Part shown: piece by piece, positions 63,355-64,000 of the stretch | How positions within the stretch are numbered: position 1 is the stretch's first letter | Layout of the letters: the number at the start of each line of letters is the position of its first letter | NCBI RefSeq assembly: GCF_029167105.1 | Contig: NZ_JARFML010000008.1 | Location: 124,001-188,000 of the forward strand | DNA from: Bradyrhizobium yuanmingense | GTDB lineage: Bacteria; Pseudomonadota; Alphaproteobacteria; Rhizobiales; Xanthobacteraceae | Length of the DNA stretch: 64,000 nucleotides | Reading direction: 5' to 3' | The notes under the pieces: model-generated | The model's input: the letters and a program-made list of their open reading frames with translations, nothing else | What the model was told of the DNA's origin: nothing | Databases searched by the model: none | Program-made: the position numbers and the translations under genes

Positions 63355-63432
63355 ATGATCAAGTGCTCGCGCAAAGTCTCCCGCAACCACATCACCCGCT
63401 TCGGCTGGGCGGTGGGAGGAGTCGTGCGCTAG
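63355..63432 (+). CDS. possible 25-residue basic microprotein
   Basis: An ATG with TAGGAG seven bases upstream opens 25 codons (MIKCSRKVSR, then ITRFGWAVGGVVR). The product is basic, has one Cys and one Trp, and would be too short for normal gene calling. A strong terminator follows 25 bases after the stop, so the unit has the form of a monocistronic small gene. A small RNA with the terminator as its 3' end is the alternative. Confidence 0.5.
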   Translation: MIKCSRKVSRNHITRFGWAVGGVVR

Positions 63433-63457
63433 GATTTCGACGACAACTTTTCCACCA

Positions 63458-63490
63458 GGCCCCGCCGGCATCGGACGGGGCCTTTTCTTT
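63458..63490 (+). terminator. rho-independent terminator
   Basis: Stem GGCCCCG (63458-63464) / CGGGGCC (63476-63482) with extra inner CCG/CGG pairing, followed by TTTTCTTTT. It ends the small transcript from about 63.33 kb or the murJ transcript. Confidence 0.85.
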
Positions 63491-63529
63491 TGGCCACGCT
63501 CCCTGCCGGCTCAACAGCAGGAGCGTCCG

Positions 63530-63913
63530 ATGCCACCACAACTGACGAACATTTCATCCGAGGCCGAGCACGATGCCGCGGTGCTTCGCCTCGATCGATC
63601 CATTGCGCTGGCGAAGCAGGCCATGGACGAGGTCCTGGCGGCAGCGGCTCGCCTCAATGTGTCGATTGCAACACCGGGCCATGCCTCCGGGAGGGAAGTT
63701 GCCGCAGCCGCGCCAGCGCAAAGTCCCGAGCGATATTGGCGTGCGTTTCGGGAGTGGCTTCTGCACCCGCGGGTCAGCTTGCTGGACCTGAGTGACAGGG
63801 CGCTGATAGACATCGGCCTGACGCGCGCCGAGATCGACCGTCTCGCGCCTGGGCGGGCGATCGATACGCTCAGAGATCGTACGAGCTATCTGTTGAGCCG
63901 CGGCGGGATGTGA
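63530..63913 (+). CDS. DUF1127 (YjiS-like) domain protein
   Basis: A 127-residue protein. The first 70 residues are helical and Ala-rich; the C-terminal 55 contain the DUF1127 pattern, an aromatic/basic helix (YWRAFREWLLHPRVSLLDLSD) followed by DIGLTRAEIDRLA. Short DUF1127 proteins in alphaproteobacteria have been tied to RNA turnover and stress; this longer form has an added N-terminal region. AGGAG precedes the ATG. Confidence 0.82.
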   Translation: MPPQLTNISSEAEHDAAVLRLDRSIALAKQAMDEVLAAAARLNVSIATPGHASGREVAAAAPAQSPERYWRAFREWLLHPRVSLLDLSDRALIDIGLTRAEIDRLAPGRAIDTLRDRTSYLLSRGGM

Positions 63914-64000
63914 GTGATCGACAATCCCTGCCGATGCTATCTGGGAGGGGCGCGGCTTTCTCGGGTTCGAGCTTCAACTCGGCAAGGTCTGGCTCAATCC
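63914..64000. other. right window edge without a supported gene
   Basis: The last 87 bases keep frames open in more than one phase but give no recognisable residues or ribosome binding site. A gene may begin or end beyond the window. Confidence 0.4.

Noticed and set aside
1..64000. CRISPR arrays, insertion sequences, tRNA or rRNA genes
   Set aside because: I saw no direct-repeat/spacer pattern, transposase motif, tRNA-like or rRNA-like stretch on reading; a tRNA scan was not possible here.

Overview
The window reads as a chromosomal segment of a high-GC alphaproteobacterium, most likely Bradyrhizobium or a close relative. Signs of this are two complete Liv-type ABC transporter operons, an LpxO-type hydroxylase, a DUF1127 protein, a CtrA-type TTAA-N7-TTAA site, and many intergenic inverted repeats of the kind common in Bradyrhizobium genomes. 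I saw no rRNA, tRNA, CRISPR array, transposase or phage gene. The genus is inferred from protein style and gene order, not from a marker gene.

Layout. (1) 1-10.85 kb: two tandem, mutually similar proteins of unknown function on the plus strand face a compact seven-gene minus-strand operon. That operon encodes a CBS-GHMP sugar kinase, a NeuB-type synthase fused to a second TIM barrel, a NeuA-type cytidylyltransferase, three SDR oxidoreductases and a sugar isomerase-like TIM barrel. It looks like a pathway for an unusual CMP-activated ulosonic acid (sialic-acid-like sugar). Its promoter has a near copy at the left window edge that points out of the window. (2) 9.6-19.3 kb: a Liv transporter operon (livG, acyl-CoA synthetase, livH, livM, livK, livF) with a PaaK-like protein; an AGE-family epimerase sits in opposite orientation between livF and the PaaK-like gene. 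(3) 19.5-25.3 kb: Crp/Fnr and AraC regulators, DUF4287, a DoxX-like protein, an MFS exporter, a HemD-like protein, purU and a small lipoprotein. (4) 25.5-36.6 kb: a second Liv operon followed by a MetE-like methyltransferase, then a TPR gene broken by one stop codon, a SAM-dependent methyltransferase, metK and ahcY. This is a methyl-cycle neighbourhood. (5) 36.7-41.6 kb: a Baeyer-Villiger-type monooxygenase, a 51-residue protein behind a CtrA-type site, an LpxO-like hydroxylase, a CpxP-like protein, an NTF2-like protein and an FAH-family hydrolase. (6) 41.6-63.3 kb: a surface polysaccharide/LPS region with an MsbA-like exporter, galE, glycosyltransferases, the ADP-heptose genes hldD and hldE, a heptosyltransferase, an O-antigen ligase, a CapD/FlaA1-like epimerase-dehydratase, a WecA-like transferase, UDP-glucuronate epimerase, a ManC/AlgA-type enzyme, a Gfo/Idh oxidoreductase plus DegT aminotransferase pair, and a MurJ-like flippase. 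A Phd/PIN toxin-antitoxin pair with a tandem palindromic operator lies inside it. (7) The right end holds a possible 25-residue microprotein followed by a strong terminator, and a DUF1127 protein.

The most promising undescribed system is the 2.2-9.4 kb operon, because of its two unusual domain fusions and the opposing pair of unknown paralogues. Start codons were chosen by ribosome binding site, overlap with neighbours and family length; weak cases are marked.
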